64,000 bases of DNA from the NCBI GenBank assembly GCA_041688015.1, contig JBDNIY010000012.1, positions 1-64,000 on the forward strand, read 5' to 3'. A program made the translations under genes and the position numbers. The stretch comes from Parvibaculum sp041688015 (lineage in GTDB: Bacteria > Pseudomonadota > Alphaproteobacteria > Parvibaculales > Parvibaculaceae). The notes beneath the pieces are model-generated. The model worked only from the letters and a program-made list of their open reading frames with translations, searched no databases and was not told the origin of the DNA. Each line of letters begins with the position of its first letter. Within the stretch, counting starts at the first letter, position 1. Shown here piece by piece: positions 1 through 7,426 of the stretch.

Positions 1-14
1 ACGAGATCTGAAAC

Positions 15-1016
15 ATGTTAATTCAAACGGTAACGACTGATAGCCGCCCCCGTCACCCGGAAAAGGCGCACAAGCCGGATAATCCGATCCAGCCAAAGCC
101 TGCCTGGATCCGGGTCAAGGCGCCGACCTCGGTCACCTACCACGAGACCCTCAAGATCATCCGCGAAAACAATCTCCGCACGGTGTGCGAAGAGGCGGGC
201 TGCCCAAATATCGGGGAATGCTGGTCCAAGAAGCACGCCACCATGATGATCATGGGAGCGGTTTGCACTCGGGCCTGCACTTTTTGCAATGTGGCGACTG
301 GTAAGCCAGGCGCGCTCGACCCCTTCGAGCCGACCAATGTCGGCGCCGCCGTGGCCCGCCTCGGGCTTGCGCATGTGGTGATCACGTCGGTCGATCGGGA
401 CGATTTGGCCGATGGTGGGGCGGGACATTTTGCGGCGGTGATCCACGCCATCCGCGAAGCGACTCCAAACACGACCATCGAGGTGCTGACCCCGGACTTT
501 CTGCATAAGGCGGGTGCGGAAGAGGTCGTCGTTGCGGCCAAGCCGGATGTCTACAATCACAACCTGGAGACCGTGCCGCGGCTTTATGCGTCGGTGCGGC
601 CGGGCGCACGTTATTTCAATTCCTTGCGCCTGCTCGACCGGGTCAAGCAATTGGACCCCGCGATGTTCACCAAGTCTGGCATCATGGTCGGCTTGGGCGA
701 GAGCAGAGGCGAGGTCCTCCAGATCATGGACGACCTGCGCGCGGCCGATGTCGATTTCCTGACCATCGGCCAGTATCTGCAGCCGACGCCCAAGCATCAT
801 GTCGTCGATCGTTTCGTCACACCGGACGAGTTCAAGAGCTTTGAGTCCATCGCTTATTCCAAGGGCTTCCTCATGGTCTCGGCCTCACCACTGACGCGCT
901 CCTCTTATCACGCGGGCGAAGATTTCCCCCTTCTACGGGCTGCACGCGAGGCGAAACCTCTTCCGGTCGAGGGGAATACTCAACGAGACATATCACGCGG
1001 ATGGTCCACCGCATGA
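15..1016 (+). CDS. lipA: Lipoyl synthase
   Basis: Radical SAM enzyme that inserts two sulfurs into protein-bound octanoyl groups to make lipoyl cofactors of the 2-oxoacid dehydrogenases and the glycine cleavage system, in the cytosol. Both iron-sulfur cluster motifs are visible: the auxiliary-cluster cysteines at about residues 58, 63 and 69 (CEEAGCPNIGEC) and the radical-SAM CxxxCxxC at 84-91 (CTRACTFC). The RSSYHA motif holding the serine ligand lies near 295-300. The 333-aa length is normal. After RSSYHAGEDF the last 20-odd residues look unlike the usual LipA tail, and the reading frame overlaps thiD by 16 bases, so the 3' end may be a recombination joint. The family call is secure; the abnormal tail is an inference from family memory. 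Confidence 0.96.
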   Translation: MLIQTVTTDSRPRHPEKAHKPDNPIQPKPAWIRVKAPTSVTYHETLKIIRENNLRTVCEEAGCPNIGECWSKKHATMMIMGAVCTRACTFCNVATGKPGALDPFEPTNVGAAVARLGLAHVVITSVDRDDLADGGAGHFAAVIHAIREATPNTTIEVLTPDFLHKAGAEEVVVAAKPDVYNHNLETVPRLYASVRPGARYFNSLRLLDRVKQLDPAMFTKSGIMVGLGESRGEVLQIMDDLRAADVDFLTIGQYLQPTPKHHVVDRFVTPDEFKSFESIAYSKGFLMVSASPLTRSSYHAGEDFPLLRAAREAKPLPVEGNTQRDISRGWSTA

Positions 1017-1933
1017 AAACCATAGGCGACAAACTCGAAGCGTTCAGCGTGACCCGCCACAGCCCTCATGTCGCCCGGAGGGCGCCGGCACTCCTCGCAC
1101 GAGCGCTAACGATTGCCGGGTCCGATTCGGGCGGCGGGGCCGGCATTCAGGCGGACTTGAAGACATTCAGCGCGTTCCGCGTCTACGGCATGAGCGTCCT
1201 GACAGCGGTGACGGCGCAGAACACGGTTGGCGTGCAGGGCGTCGAGACGCTCTCGCCGGCCTTCATCACGGCCCAATTCGAGAGCGTCGTCAGCGATATT
1301 GGCTTGGACGCCCTCAAGATCGGGATGCTCGGAACGGCGGCGGTCGTCGTCGCTGTCGCCACGATGATCGCCAAAGCGGGCCTAACGAACCTCGTCGTGG
1401 ACCCAGTGATGGTGGCGAAGAGTGGCGATCACCTCCTCGCTGAAAACGCGGTCCACGCCCTCCGCACGCGGCTGCTCCCTCTCGCGCTCGTCATCACACC
1501 CAATTTACCGGAGGCGGAAGCGCTCGTCGGCGGGCCAATCCGCACGCTGTACGAGATGCGCGAAGCGGCGCGACGGCTCCATGCGCTCGGCCCGCACTGG
1601 GTTGTCATCAAGGGCGGGCATGGCGGCGGCGACACCGTCACCGACCTCCTATACGATGGTCAAACCTTCGACAGGCTCGACGGCGCGCGTATCGACACAC
1701 CGCACACGCACGGCACCGGTTGCACCTTCTCCGCCGCGATGACCGCCTGCCTCGCGCGAGGAAAGACTGTGCCCGAAGCCTTCGCTGCGGCGAAGCAATA
1801 CACCCACGCCGCTATCGTCGCCGCCCCCGGACTTGGCCACGGCCACGGTCCCCTCAATCACCTCGTCTCACCGTGGGATGAACCCAATTGGGTAAAAAAC
1901 GCAGAGGATGCTGAGAGATTGTATCATGACTGA
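1001..1933 (+). CDS. thiD: Hydroxymethylpyrimidine/phosphomethylpyrimidine kinase
   Basis: Phosphorylates HMP and HMP-P to the pyrophosphate used in thiamin synthesis. The ribokinase-fold substrate motif AGSDSGGGAGIQADLKTF is at residues 39-56 and the GTGCTFSAA anion-hole motif at about 237-245. ThiD proteins usually begin only a few residues before the first motif, so the N-terminal extension of more than 30 residues is odd; a start at 1013 is also possible, but I see no in-frame start closer to the motif. It overlaps lipA upstream, and its last 8 bases overlap the tenA start, so thiD-tenA are probably co-translated. The style (C-terminal GLGHGHGPLNHL) reminds me of Chloroflexi/Firmicutes ThiD, which hints at acquisition; this is inference only. 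Confidence 0.93.
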   Translation: MVHRMKTIGDKLEAFSVTRHSPHVARRAPALLARALTIAGSDSGGGAGIQADLKTFSAFRVYGMSVLTAVTAQNTVGVQGVETLSPAFITAQFESVVSDIGLDALKIGMLGTAAVVVAVATMIAKAGLTNLVVDPVMVAKSGDHLLAENAVHALRTRLLPLALVITPNLPEAEALVGGPIRTLYEMREAARRLHALGPHWVVIKGGHGGGDTVTDLLYDGQTFDRLDGARIDTPHTHGTGCTFSAAMTACLARGKTVPEAFAAAKQYTHAAIVAAPGLGHGHGPLNHLVSPWDEPNWVKNAEDAERLYHD

Positions 1934-2600
1934 ATCATTCACTGAGACAATGCGGCGGGAGTGCTCCGCAATCTGGGACGCGCAACTGACGCACCCATTC
2001 GTCGTGGCGCTCGCGGACGGGACGCTGCCGCAGGAGACGTTCCAGTTCTATATCTTGCAGGACGCACGCTTCCTCACCGACCTCGCGAAGACGTTCGCCT
2101 TCGCCGCGACGAAAACAGACGACCGCGACCGCATCCTGAAGTTCGGCGAATTCCTCATAGACACGGTGCGGGTGGAGCGCGCCCTCCACGAGATGTACGC
2201 TGTGCGTTTCGGTCTGACGATGGCACAGATGGCTGCCACGCCCATGGCGCCGACGAGCTACGCCTATACACGCCACATGCTCCAGGTCGCCGCGACCGGG
2301 TCACTCGCGGAGGTCGTCACCGTGATGCTTCCCTGCGCGTGGATCTATGCGGTCATCGGGGAGCACTTTACCGCATTGGGGGAGCCGCCCACCGGCCACC
2401 CGTATCGCGACTGGCTGGCGATGTACGCGAACCCGGACTTCGCGGCCTTGGGCGCGTGGTTGCGCGCGGTCGTCGATGATGAGGCCGCGCGAATGGACGA
2501 TCGCGGCCGCCAGCGGCTCCGCGACATCTTCCGCACGAGCAGCAATTACGAATGGTTCTTCTGGCAGATGGCCTGGACGCGCGAAGCATGGTTTGTCTGA
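1926..2600 (+). CDS. tenA: Thiaminase II / aminopyrimidine aminohydrolase
   Basis: TenA hydrolyses aminopyrimidine breakdown products of thiamin to HMP, which ThiD then phosphorylates. The catalytic cysteine lies in LPCAWIY (Cys137) and the conserved glutamate in NYEWFFW (Glu209). The 224-aa length is normal. The chosen ATG (1926) overlaps the thiD stop by 8 bases, which is better than the upstream ATG at 1908 inside thiD. Next to thiD and a pyrimidine-precursor importer it makes a coherent salvage route. It could in principle be the class lacking hydrolase activity, but both key residues are present. Confidence 0.93.
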   Translation: MTESFTETMRRECSAIWDAQLTHPFVVALADGTLPQETFQFYILQDARFLTDLAKTFAFAATKTDDRDRILKFGEFLIDTVRVERALHEMYAVRFGLTMAQMAATPMAPTSYAYTRHMLQVAATGSLAEVVTVMLPCAWIYAVIGEHFTALGEPPTGHPYRDWLAMYANPDFAALGAWLRAVVDDEAARMDDRGRQRLRDIFRTSSNYEWFFWQMAWTREAWFV

Positions 2601-2821
2601 ACCAAACGCCGGAGGAAACCTCGACTCAACGCGGAGCACTGCCCGTCTGATGCCTGCGGATCTAGCCTTGCTAGCGCGGCGGATATCGCGGGGGTGGGTC
2701 TGATCGCATTCCCGACGCCGCGATCTGTACGGCTGAGACTAACGCTTCCCGGTCGAAGCGGCCGCTGGCGTGGAGGATAAGGTGATCGGATGCACTTTCA
2801 TTCGAAATCGTATTAGGGTCG

Positions 2822-2905
2822 CGTCGTGGCAGGGGCGTCCGGGTGATCCGGGCTGAGAAGTACCCTTTGAACCTGAACCGGATAATGCCGGCGGAGGAAG
2901 TTGCA
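2822..2905 (+). promoter_or_regulatory. TPP (THI-box) riboswitch
   Basis: The conserved thi-box core is readable: CTGAGA at 2853-2858, followed by ACCCTTTGAACCTGA and CCGGATAATGCCGGCGGAGG up to about 2900. It lies directly upstream of the small gene and the thiY importer operon, so thiamin pyrophosphate should lower expression of that operon. The G-rich stretch just after the switch (GGCGGAGGAAG) is part of the aptamer rather than a ribosome site for a distant gene. Boundaries are approximate. Confidence 0.93.
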
Positions 2906-2961
2906 TGGATGGCCCAAGACCGGCCGCATCCGACTGGCATCATTCTCTGCCCGAAAGGAGA

Positions 2962-3129
2962 ATGATGAACACTTGTGAATCCTACTTGGCCCTGATGGGC
3001 GACCCTTTGCGCGCGGAGATCGCGGCAAAGGCCTATATGGCGCGGGCCATTGCCGCAGCCGACGGGCTGAGCGTCGGGCATGAACACGTGCCGACTGACT
3101 ACTTCCCCATGCTAAGGACATCCGCATGA
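2962..3129 (+). CDS. Small unknown protein in the thiamin importer operon
   Basis: I do not recognise this protein of about 55 residues. It starts just after a strong ribosome site (AAAGGAG at 2954-2960; ATG at 2962 or 2965), lies between the TPP riboswitch and thiY, and its stop overlaps the thiY start in an ATGA junction. Those features make it a real, translated gene that probably drives coupled translation of thiY. The product is alanine-rich with a single Cys near the start, a likely central helix, and no signal peptide or obvious membrane segment. A role as a thiamin-related accessory protein is inferred from position only. Confidence 0.65.
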   Translation: MMNTCESYLALMGDPLRAEIAAKAYMARAIAAADGLSVGHEHVPTDYFPMLRTSA

Positions 3130-4070
3130 AACACTTTTTTCTTCTGTTCCTTCTGTCTCTCACTCTCGCCACCCAGGCGCAGGCGGCGGACAAGATGACC
3201 GTGATGCTGGACTGGTTCGTAAACCCCAACCATGGGCCTATCATCGTCGCAAAGCAGCTTGGATACTTCAAGGATGAGGGGCTTGATGTCGATATCATCG
3301 CCCCGGCCGATCCCTCTGACCCACCCAAGATGGCGGCGGCAGGCAAGGTGGATCTCGCGGTGTCTTACCAACCGCAGCTTTACCTGCAGCACGCGGAGGG
3401 TCTGCCCTTGGTGCGGGTCGGCACGCTGATCGACTCGCCGCTTTACTGCGTGCTGACCAAAGCCGTCGGGCCAATTAAAAGCCTTGCCGACCTCAAAGGC
3501 CACCGGGTGGGCTTTTCGGTGCCAGGGATCGAAGAGGCGCTGCTTTACGCGATGCTGCGCCACAACGGCGTGCAGCCCGCTGATGTGGAACTAGTCAATG
3601 TCAACTTCTCGCTGGTGCCTGCGCTGGCCTCGGATCAGGTTGACGCGGTCAGCGGTGCATTCCGCAACTTCGAGCCGCACCAACTGGAGGCACTGGGAAC
3701 GCCGGGAACCTGCTTTACCCCCGAAGACAACGGCATTCCGTCCTATGACGAGCTGATCTACGTGGCAAACCCCTCCACGATGAACCGCGACCGCATTGCG
3801 CGTTTTCTGAAGGCGACCGCCCGCGCTACCGGCACTATCCAAGCTGATCCGGAGACTACTTGGACGACGTTCAAGTCCTATTCCGCAGATCTGGACGACG
3901 CGCTGAACAAGCAGGCCTGGATCGATACGGTGCCACATCTCGATCCGCATCCGGCAGAATTGGACAGCGCCCGATACACGGCCTTCGGTACCTTTCTGAA
4001 GGGCGCGGGGCTGATCCCGACCGTCTATCCGGTGGGCGATCTGGCCGTCGATGTGACACAAGGTCGATAA
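3126..4070 (+). CDS. thiY: Thiamin-precursor ABC transporter substrate-binding protein (ThiY/NMT1-like)
   Basis: Periplasmic binding protein of the NMT1/THI5-like family, which binds pyrimidine precursors such as formylaminopyrimidine. A signal peptide covers about residues 1-20 and is followed by the mature start DKMTVMLDWFVNPNHGP, the family hallmark, with further typical blocks (KMAAAGKVDLAVSYQP; GHRVGFSVPGIEEALL). Length is 314 aa. It is preceded by the coupled small gene and followed 5 bases later by the ATPase and then the permease, giving a complete importer under TPP-riboswitch control. The exact ligand (HMP, formylaminopyrimidine or thiamin) cannot be settled from sequence. Confidence 0.9.
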   Translation: MKHFFLLFLLSLTLATQAQAADKMTVMLDWFVNPNHGPIIVAKQLGYFKDEGLDVDIIAPADPSDPPKMAAAGKVDLAVSYQPQLYLQHAEGLPLVRVGTLIDSPLYCVLTKAVGPIKSLADLKGHRVGFSVPGIEEALLYAMLRHNGVQPADVELVNVNFSLVPALASDQVDAVSGAFRNFEPHQLEALGTPGTCFTPEDNGIPSYDELIYVANPSTMNRDRIARFLKATARATGTIQADPETTWTTFKSYSADLDDALNKQAWIDTVPHLDPHPAELDSARYTAFGTFLKGAGLIPTVYPVGDLAVDVTQGR

Positions 4071-4075
4071 CGAAG

Positions 4076-4786
4076 ATGGCACAAACCACCGCCAGCGCCG
4101 CGACGATTGAAGGCGCAGCTTGGCACGGCGACACCTTGCTATTCAGTGGGCTCAGTCTGGCCTTACCGATCGGCTGGACCTGCCTTATTGGGCCGTCTGG
4201 CGCGGGGAAATCTACCGTCTTGCGTCTGCTGGCCGGCCTTTCCACCGCAACGCGGTTCGAAGGCACAATCAGTTCCCCGTCGCGGATCGGCTACATGGCG
4301 CAGGAGGATCTTCTGCAGCCGCGCCTTTCGGTGCTGTCAAACGTTCTGATCGGGCAGCACCTTCGCGGCGGGCCGGTGGACACGGACCTTGCGATGGCCT
4401 TGCTGGAGGCTGTGGGACTGACCGGGTTCGAACGGCGCAGGCCAAAAGCGCTGTCCAGCGGCCAACGACAGCGCGTAGCCCTCGCCCGTGCGCTGATGGA
4501 AGACGCACCGCTGGCCCTGCTGGATGAATCGTTTTCCGCACTGGACGCCGCCAACCGAATCAAAATGCAGGATCTCGCCCGCGATAGGCTGGCCGGGCGC
4601 GCCGTTCTCTTGGTCACGCATGACCCATTCGAGGCACTGCGTCTTGGAGACCGCATCTTCATGCTTGCAAACGGGCGTCTGGAGCAGGTTGATGCGTTGC
4701 CCGCTACCCCGCCGCACAGCCCACAAACCGAGGGCTTTGGCGCGCATTACGATCGGATTCTTTTACAACTGTTGGCCGCGACATGA
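4076..4786 (+). CDS. thiZ: Thiamin-precursor ABC transporter ATP-binding protein
   Basis: ABC ATPase that powers the thiY/thiX importer. Walker A (GPSGAGKST) is at residues 39-47, the Q-loop around MAQEDLLQPRLS, the signature LSSGQRQRVALARAL, Walker B LALLDES with D-loop SALD, and the switch histidine in VTHDP. Length 236 aa. The ATG at 4076 is chosen because the reading frame further upstream runs inside thiY. The stop overlaps the permease start (ATGA at 4783), so the two are translationally coupled. The symbol follows the common thiXYZ naming for this gene set. Confidence 0.9.
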   Translation: MAQTTASAATIEGAAWHGDTLLFSGLSLALPIGWTCLIGPSGAGKSTVLRLLAGLSTATRFEGTISSPSRIGYMAQEDLLQPRLSVLSNVLIGQHLRGGPVDTDLAMALLEAVGLTGFERRRPKALSSGQRQRVALARALMEDAPLALLDESFSALDAANRIKMQDLARDRLAGRAVLLVTHDPFEALRLGDRIFMLANGRLEQVDALPATPPHSPQTEGFGAHYDRILLQLLAAT

Positions 4787-5499
4787 GAGGCTTTCTGACC
4801 GCAATATCGTTCATTCTCCTATGGCAGGCGGTCATTCTCGTGACCCATGTGCCGCCCTATATCTTTCCACCCCCGCTTGCAGTGGCACGAGCTATGCTGA
4901 GCAATGCCGGCATGCTGTTTGACAATGCCCTTGTCACCTCGGGTGAAGTTCTGATCGGTTTGCTGATCGGAACGATCCTTGGCGTCGGGCTTGCTGTCGC
5001 CATGGCACTCTCGGCGCGGCTGCGCCTTGCGCTGCGTCCGGCGCTGGTGATCAGTCAGGCGGTGCCGGTCTTTGCGCTGGCTCCGGTTCTGACACTTTGG
5101 CTCGGCTACGGGTTGACGTCGAAAATCGCGATGACGGTGTTGATCGTGTTCTTCCCGCTGGCCTCGGTGTTCCTCGACGGCTTGCTGGCGACGCCGGCCG
5201 GATCGCTCGATTTGGGACAACTCGCAGCAGCGTCACGCTGGCGCGTGCTCTGGTGGTTGCGCCTGCCGCATGCGCTGCCCTCGCTTGCATCTGGGCTTGC
5301 GATTGCGGCGATCTATGCACCCATCGGCGCGGTCATCGGGGAGTGGGTCGGCGCCTCGAAGGGGTTGGGCTTTGTGATGCTTATGGCCAACGCGCGCAGC
5401 AAGACAGACCTGATGTTCGCAGCCCTTCTGATCGTGGTTGCGCTGACGGTCATGCTGCATTTCTTTGCATCCGTTGTGGCGCGGCGTATGGCTGGATAA
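4783..5499 (+). CDS. thiX: Thiamin-precursor ABC transporter permease
   Basis: Membrane subunit of the importer, 238 aa, with about six hydrophobic segments and the cytoplasmic coupling motif of the BPD_transp_1 family in the stretch AASRWRVLWWLRLPHALPSL. It overlaps thiZ by four bases and is the last gene of the riboswitch-led operon. A perfect 21-bp hairpin lies 130 bases downstream. Its family is that of ThiX and of the nitrate/taurine importers; the pyrimidine assignment comes from the neighbours. Confidence 0.9.
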   Translation: MRGFLTAISFILLWQAVILVTHVPPYIFPPPLAVARAMLSNAGMLFDNALVTSGEVLIGLLIGTILGVGLAVAMALSARLRLALRPALVISQAVPVFALAPVLTLWLGYGLTSKIAMTVLIVFFPLASVFLDGLLATPAGSLDLGQLAAASRWRVLWWLRLPHALPSLASGLAIAAIYAPIGAVIGEWVGASKGLGFVMLMANARSKTDLMFAALLIVVALTVMLHFFASVVARRMAG

Positions 5500-5627
5500 T
5501 CGCCCAATGAGTCCGCGTGCCGATGAACTGTCCCGCGTTTCCGGCAAAGGCAATCGCCGAGATCAAGAAGCTTATGGTCAAGCGCAAGATGTAAAACCCG
5601 ATGCGAATCTTTTGCCATGACAAACCT

Positions 5628-5679
5628 ACCGGTCCCATCCCGGACGTTTGCATTGACGAACGTCCGGGATGGGACCGGT
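5628..5679. repeat. Perfect 21-bp inverted repeat between convergent genes
   Basis: Arms 5628-5648 and 5659-5679 are exact reverse complements (21 bp, starting ACCGGTCCCATCC) around a 10-base loop. It lies between the ends of thiX (+) and the DUF4202 gene (-). Neither side has a T-run, so it is not a textbook intrinsic terminator, though it may still stop or protect transcripts from both sides. Confidence 0.9.
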
Positions 5680-5730
5680 AAGAACAAAGGGATAAAGCGC
5701 GTTTGCGATTCAGAATGAAAGCAAACCGCT

Positions 5731-6294
5731 TTAAGCGCGAAAATAGGTGGCGAAGGGATCGGGCAGATTGAATTCGACAAGCGCCTTGGTACGGCCCATG
5801 GCGGACATTTTGCGGGCGGTCTTTTCGACGATTTTCAGCAGATGATCCGGCTCTTTGCCGATGGCGAAATCGGCGAAGTAATGGCGCAGGAAGGCAAAGC
5901 AGATCACGTCTTCCAGGGCCTGCACATCCGGGTTGCGCTTCATGCCTTCTTTGCGCAGCAGCACGCCGGTGCGGTCGGCGTCGGCTTGCGGGTAGCCAGC
6001 CTTCTGCATGATTTGCCCCACGCGCTGGCCATGGCGGCGGGCCTGTTCGCGGCGCCAGTTCAGGTAGCCTTCCAGCCCATCCGGATAATCGGTGCGGGGC
6101 AACAACCAACGTTCGATATGCTGACCGCGGGCGGCGATTTGCAGAATGTCGGTAGCATCGGGGAACATCTTTGCCACCTCGGCGGTCATCCGTTGGCCGT
6201 AAAGCAGGGCGGCGGGCTGGCCATCCTCCCGCGCCGGGTCGGCGGCATTGGCGGCATCTATGGCGGCAAAGGCCAGATCGAGGCGGTTTGACAT
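5731..6294 (-). CDS. DUF4202 family protein
   Basis: A soluble protein of 187 aa that I match to the DUF4202 family by its opening (LDLAFAAIDAANAADP), the HIERWLLPRTDYP block and the EDVICFAFLRHYF block. Function is not known to me; the histidines and acidic residues would suit a metal-dependent or HD-like fold, but I claim no activity. The start at 6294 is chosen because the family begins there; the frame extends upstream without homology. It points towards thiX and away from the LysR gene. No signal peptide or membrane segment is visible. Confidence 0.75.
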   Translation of the reverse strand: MSNRLDLAFAAIDAANAADPAREDGQPAALLYGQRMTAEVAKMFPDATDILQIAARGQHIERWLLPRTDYPDGLEGYLNWRREQARRHGQRVGQIMQKAGYPQADADRTGVLLRKEGMKRNPDVQALEDVICFAFLRHYFADFAIGKEPDHLLKIVEKTARKMSAMGRTKALVEFNLPDPFATYFRA

Positions 6295-6454
6295 AACATA
6301 TCCTTTGATGGCCGACCACAGCCACTTTGCGGGTAGCGGCACCGCTGTCAAGCCGGTGGGTTTTCGGAAATCCAGACATGATCGGGGTGGGCGATGAAGC
6401 GCCATTTGCGCAAAGGCCCGACCATGACGTTGAGATGATACATCTCATACCCGA

Positions 6455-7327
6455 TCAGACGCCCGTCGCCCGCGCGATGGCGATCAGCCCGGCCATGAAA
6501 TCGGGTCTTTCACCGCTGCGCAGGCCCAGATGGATGCTCTTGGCGATGCCGTCGCCGATCCGCAGCGCGCGGAGCCCCGGCACATCACGCACCAGCCAGT
6601 CGGGCGTCGCGCTGACGGCCCGGCCCGAGGCAACCAAGCGCAACATCAGATCCGTCGTTTCGACAGTCCGGTGGCGGCGCGGAAGCTGGCCGGCAGGTCC
6701 AAGGAAGCCCGTGAAGATGTCGAGCCGTTCGCGCGCCACCGGGTAGGTCACCAGCGTTTCCTCCGTGAGGTCGGCGGGCTCGACCTTTCCCCGCCCGGCC
6801 AGCGGGTGTGCCTCCGAGACAACCAGCACCAGTTCGTAGTGGAAGACCGGGATATAATCGAGCCCGGCCCGGACCACCGGATCGGGAGTCACAAGGACGT
6901 CGATTTCGTGCCCCAGAAGGGCGGCCAGCCCGCCGAACTGGAACGCCGAGGTCACATCCAGATCCACGTCGGGCCAGGCCGCGAGATAGGGATCGACCAC
7001 ACGCATCAGCCAGTCTTGGCAAGGGTGACACTCCATGCCGATACGGACCGCGCCACGCCGACCCCGCGCGAACTCCTCCAGCACAGTCTGTCCGCGCTCC
7101 AACTGAGGTAGTATGCGATTGGCGACCCCTAGCAGGTATCGCCCCGCATCGGTCAGCCGGATGCCGCGCCCCTCGCGCTGCCAGAGGGACACGCTGTGGC
7201 GATCCTCGAACCGGCGGACGGCGTGGCTGACCGCCGACTGGGTCAGGCACAGCTTGTCCGCCGCCAGTGTCAGGCTGCCGGCTCGGTGAATTTCGCGCAG
7301 GATCGCGAGGGTTTGGGTATCAAGCAT
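6455..7327 (-). CDS. metR: LysR-type regulator of methionine synthesis (MetR-like)
   Basis: LysR-family transcription factor, 290 aa, with an N-terminal winged helix-turn-helix (about residues 17-40, LTLAADKLCLTQSAVSHAVRRFE split over two helices) and a C-terminal effector-binding domain. It is transcribed divergently from metE with a 99-base gap between the two starts, the classical MetR-metE arrangement, in which homocysteine-bound MetR activates metE. The intergenic strip at 7328-7426 must hold both promoters and the operator; I could not find a clean TGAA-N5-TTCA site. The regulator call is firm; the MetR identity rests mainly on position. Confidence 0.85.
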   Translation of the reverse strand: MLDTQTLAILREIHRAGSLTLAADKLCLTQSAVSHAVRRFEDRHSVSLWQREGRGIRLTDAGRYLLGVANRILPQLERGQTVLEEFARGRRGAVRIGMECHPCQDWLMRVVDPYLAAWPDVDLDVTSAFQFGGLAALLGHEIDVLVTPDPVVRAGLDYIPVFHYELVLVVSEAHPLAGRGKVEPADLTEETLVTYPVARERLDIFTGFLGPAGQLPRRHRTVETTDLMLRLVASGRAVSATPDWLVRDVPGLRALRIGDGIAKSIHLGLRSGERPDFMAGLIAIARATGV

Positions 7328-7426
7328 ACATATGACTCCCCATCATGGATTCCTGACATAATCCAATTTCACCTCATGGGCAATTCCTGATAGTCAAATT
7401 TCACAACGCATGTATTGGAGGCTGTC

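Noticed and set aside
2601..2821. Possible thiE or thiM remnant between tenA and the riboswitch
   Set aside because: No frame gives a recognisable thiamin-phosphate synthase or kinase motif; I could not support a gene there.
5450..6448. Long minus-strand frame covering the DUF4202 region
   Set aside because: It is in another frame of the DUF4202 gene, lacks family similarity, and the shorter frame has a coherent protein.
7328..7426. A MetR operator (TGAA-N5-TTCA) or SAM riboswitch before metE
   Set aside because: No clean operator match was found and the 99-base gap is too short and unlike any SAM aptamer.
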